DNA of 64,000 nt from the NCBI RefSeq assembly GCF_949628215.1, contig NC_134279.1, forward strand, positions 58,573,766 to 58,637,765, written 5' to 3'. Below are positions 62,050-64,000 of the stretch, one piece after another; the first letter of the stretch is position 1; every line of letters starts with the position of its first letter. The notes beneath the pieces were generated by a model. That model was not told the DNA's origin and did no database searches. It saw nothing but the letters and a program-made list of their open reading frames with translations. The stretch comes from Phalacrocorax aristotelis (lineage: Eukaryota; Chordata; Aves; Suliformes; Phalacrocoracidae). Position numbers and translations under genes: made by a program.

Positions 62050-64000
62050 TAAAATCCAGGGAGTGTAGGCATGAGAAACACCTTACATTTTCAAGATGTT
62101 TTTCAAAGGCTTAAAAGGCTGTAATTATGCAAAACACTTCGGCAAACTGTGGCTTTTTGAAATTGTAAGGGGTGACATTCCTCAAAATTAAAAAAGTATT
62201 TAATCCTTAAGTAGGAAAGCACTTATATTCTATATCTAAAAAGATGTCTAGAACAATTAATACAGTCTTTCAAGAACTTCACCCCCCTCCACTGAATGAG
62301 TAATACAGGGCCATAGGATTTTGTCACAAAATAAAAGTAGAACGTCAATTTAAGTGGCAATTTATTGAATTAGAAAGCACTGCAAATTTTAAGCAAGGTG
62401 GTGAAATTCTTGTTAAGTTTTAAATTAAATTCTTTTCAATAGAGTCAATACAACGCACATTGACTATTTTGACAAAAATATCAGCTAAGGCAGGGGGACA
62501 AGTCTATCTGGACACATTTTAGAAGAGTTGACACCAGTGCTCTACCTTAAATTTCACTGTTTTACAAAACATCTTGTAAAATTTTATACAGTTTTCCATT
62601 AATTCTGAAAATCTGATGGATGCCCTTGGAAGAATCCAAGGAACTAATAAAAAATTCTTCTTCAGAGTATATCCTGTTGTTATGGAAGACACCAGGATTT
62701 TTAACATCAGTTGCACTTAGAATTGCCAGAAGGGGTAATTAATTGGCGAAGTATTGCTCTGAACAGATTGAAATCAATACCTCTCTCAACTTTACAGAAA
62801 TCTGTCCTCTGGAAAAATGCCAGCATAGTCCATAAGATATAATTATTAATCAGCAGCCCGGCTTGATAATTAGTCATTCTACTTTGCAGTAAGACGGGAA
62901 TAAGGATTTCTCCCGTAGTTGTGCACCTTTTCAGTTTCTCCTCTTTGGAGTATATTTTGGCATTTGTTTCAAATTCTTTTTAACTTCCATGACCACTAGA
63001 GAAAAAGGTGCAGGCCAAGTCTAAAAATTCTGACAATCTGGAGGAGGTCAGCTATTTTGGTGACTAACACATTTTGAACTACTGCAAAATAATGAAAATA
63101 AAACGTCTGTTCTCAAGCTAATTTCTGGAGAACCTTAGCAGTTCTAATAATTTTTAAAGCTCAGAAAAGTGTTGATATCACTTCTGGTGGAAGATACCAA
63201 CAAGGATATAGGTTGACTGAGGAGAAAGAGAAATGGAAAGGGGGGAAAAAAAAGGGCAAGGGAAAAAAGCCTTACTGGAGGGCAATCCTTCATAACCAGA
63301 AATTAAATAAAGCCTATTATTTCCCAGAAAATATGGTAGTCAAGGAGGACTGGTTTCCCCAATTGCTTGATGCCATTCATATACGACTCAATGACAATCA
63401 TTTTCTGATTATCATTGCTGTTGCATTAACAGATTATCTAGGAAAGGCTTCTAAACATACAAGGGAGAGGATAAATAAAATGGTGTCAACAGCTTCATAG
63501 ACAGAGCTGAATCTCAAGGTACTTGAAGGAAGACCAACTGACACTTGCTTGAGTTTCAATCTCATGTTCTTTATAGCCCTGTGCTTTTAATTTATCAGAC
63601 CTTAGTAAAGACAGAGGAAGACGTCAAGCTTAAGCAGGTGCCTCCCAATCTCCATCTAGGCAGTAAGTTGGCAGCATCAGGTACCAGAAGCATCACACTG
63701 CTATGCTATGCTAAAATATTTGGTATTGGTGAGAGTAATGCAGAGTGAGAAACAGGTTCTTGGTTTGGTGCTATATAAGTAAGCCCACATTGAAGGAAAA
63801 TGCACAGTAGACTAATATAACACCAAATACTCTCCCGTTGTTGGTCCTGGTGATTATCATAGCTAGTTCCAGTAGTTTGACTGACAATCACTTGCCAAAG
63901 TCTATACCACTTTGGCAACCATAAACTTGGAGCAAGCTCCTTGGGCGTCTTAGAAGCATTTTCTTCTTTGGGACCACAGAAATAGGAATACTAAAGTGCT
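62050..64000. other. AT-rich sequence right of the CR1
   Basis: About 2 kb with no recognisable gene or repeat. A 95-codon plus-strand frame at 63,213-63,500 starts in a lysine/glycine-rich low-complexity run and has no known motif. Confidence 0.7.

Noticed and set aside
63213..63500. 95-codon frame near the right edge
   Set aside because: It begins in a low-complexity Lys/Gly run and has no family signature.
1..64000. CRISPR arrays, bacterial operons, tRNA or rRNA genes
   Set aside because: The DNA is vertebrate nuclear; no such repeats or RNA genes were seen.

Overview
This is vertebrate, almost certainly avian, nuclear DNA. The evidence is a large intron-rich gene with GT-AG exons, several CR1 LINE copies with the bird-type 3' end (runs like ATTCTGTGATTCTGTG), and two solo LTRs of a family with TG...CA ends and 5-bp target duplications that I associate with bird endogenous retroviruses. 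The species cannot be fixed from the sequence alone.

The window is dominated by one gene on the minus strand, KLHL5 (Kelch-like family member 5). All 11 coding exons can be placed between 45,726 (ATG) and 2,305 (stop). They join in frame through GT-AG sites to 2,124 nt, or 707 codons plus stop. The product has a serine/acidic N-terminal region, a BTB domain, a BACK domain and a six-bladed Kelch propeller. The reading frame stays open for 51 codons upstream of the usual start, matching the idea of an N-terminally extended isoform.

At the left edge (about 1-842) lies a CpG island, read as the promoter and first exon of the next gene, WDR19 (intraflagellar transport protein IFT144). WDR19 follows KLHL5 in the same orientation in other amniotes. 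Its first exon would carry only two codons (ATG AAG) before a GTGAGT donor at 570. An NRF1-like site and an RFX X-box-like site lie just upstream, which suits a ciliary gene.

The introns hold old transposons. CR1 3' fragments sit in intron 9 (6.09-6.55 kb) and intron 8 (9.60-10.59 kb), a very old CR1-like remnant in intron 2 (near 32.2 kb), and two solo LTRs in intron 1 (35.39-35.68 and 38.33-38.92 kb). A degraded coding-like stretch of unknown origin lies in intron 4 (19.9-20.5 kb). Upstream of the first coding exon (46-64 kb) no gene is recognisable. That part holds an internally deleted CR1 (52.48-53.42 kb) and a nearly complete but inactivated CR1 (about 58.5-62.05 kb). The rest is AT-rich unique sequence that may include noncoding 5' exons or the KLHL5 promoter, but none can be shown.

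No new gene system was found. The best leads are the compact KLHL5-WDR19 junction with its X-box/NRF1 promoter and a 13-bp perfect inverted repeat, the conserved N-terminal extension of KLHL5, the tandem CAGCAG acceptor of exon 2, and the coding-like remnant in intron 4.
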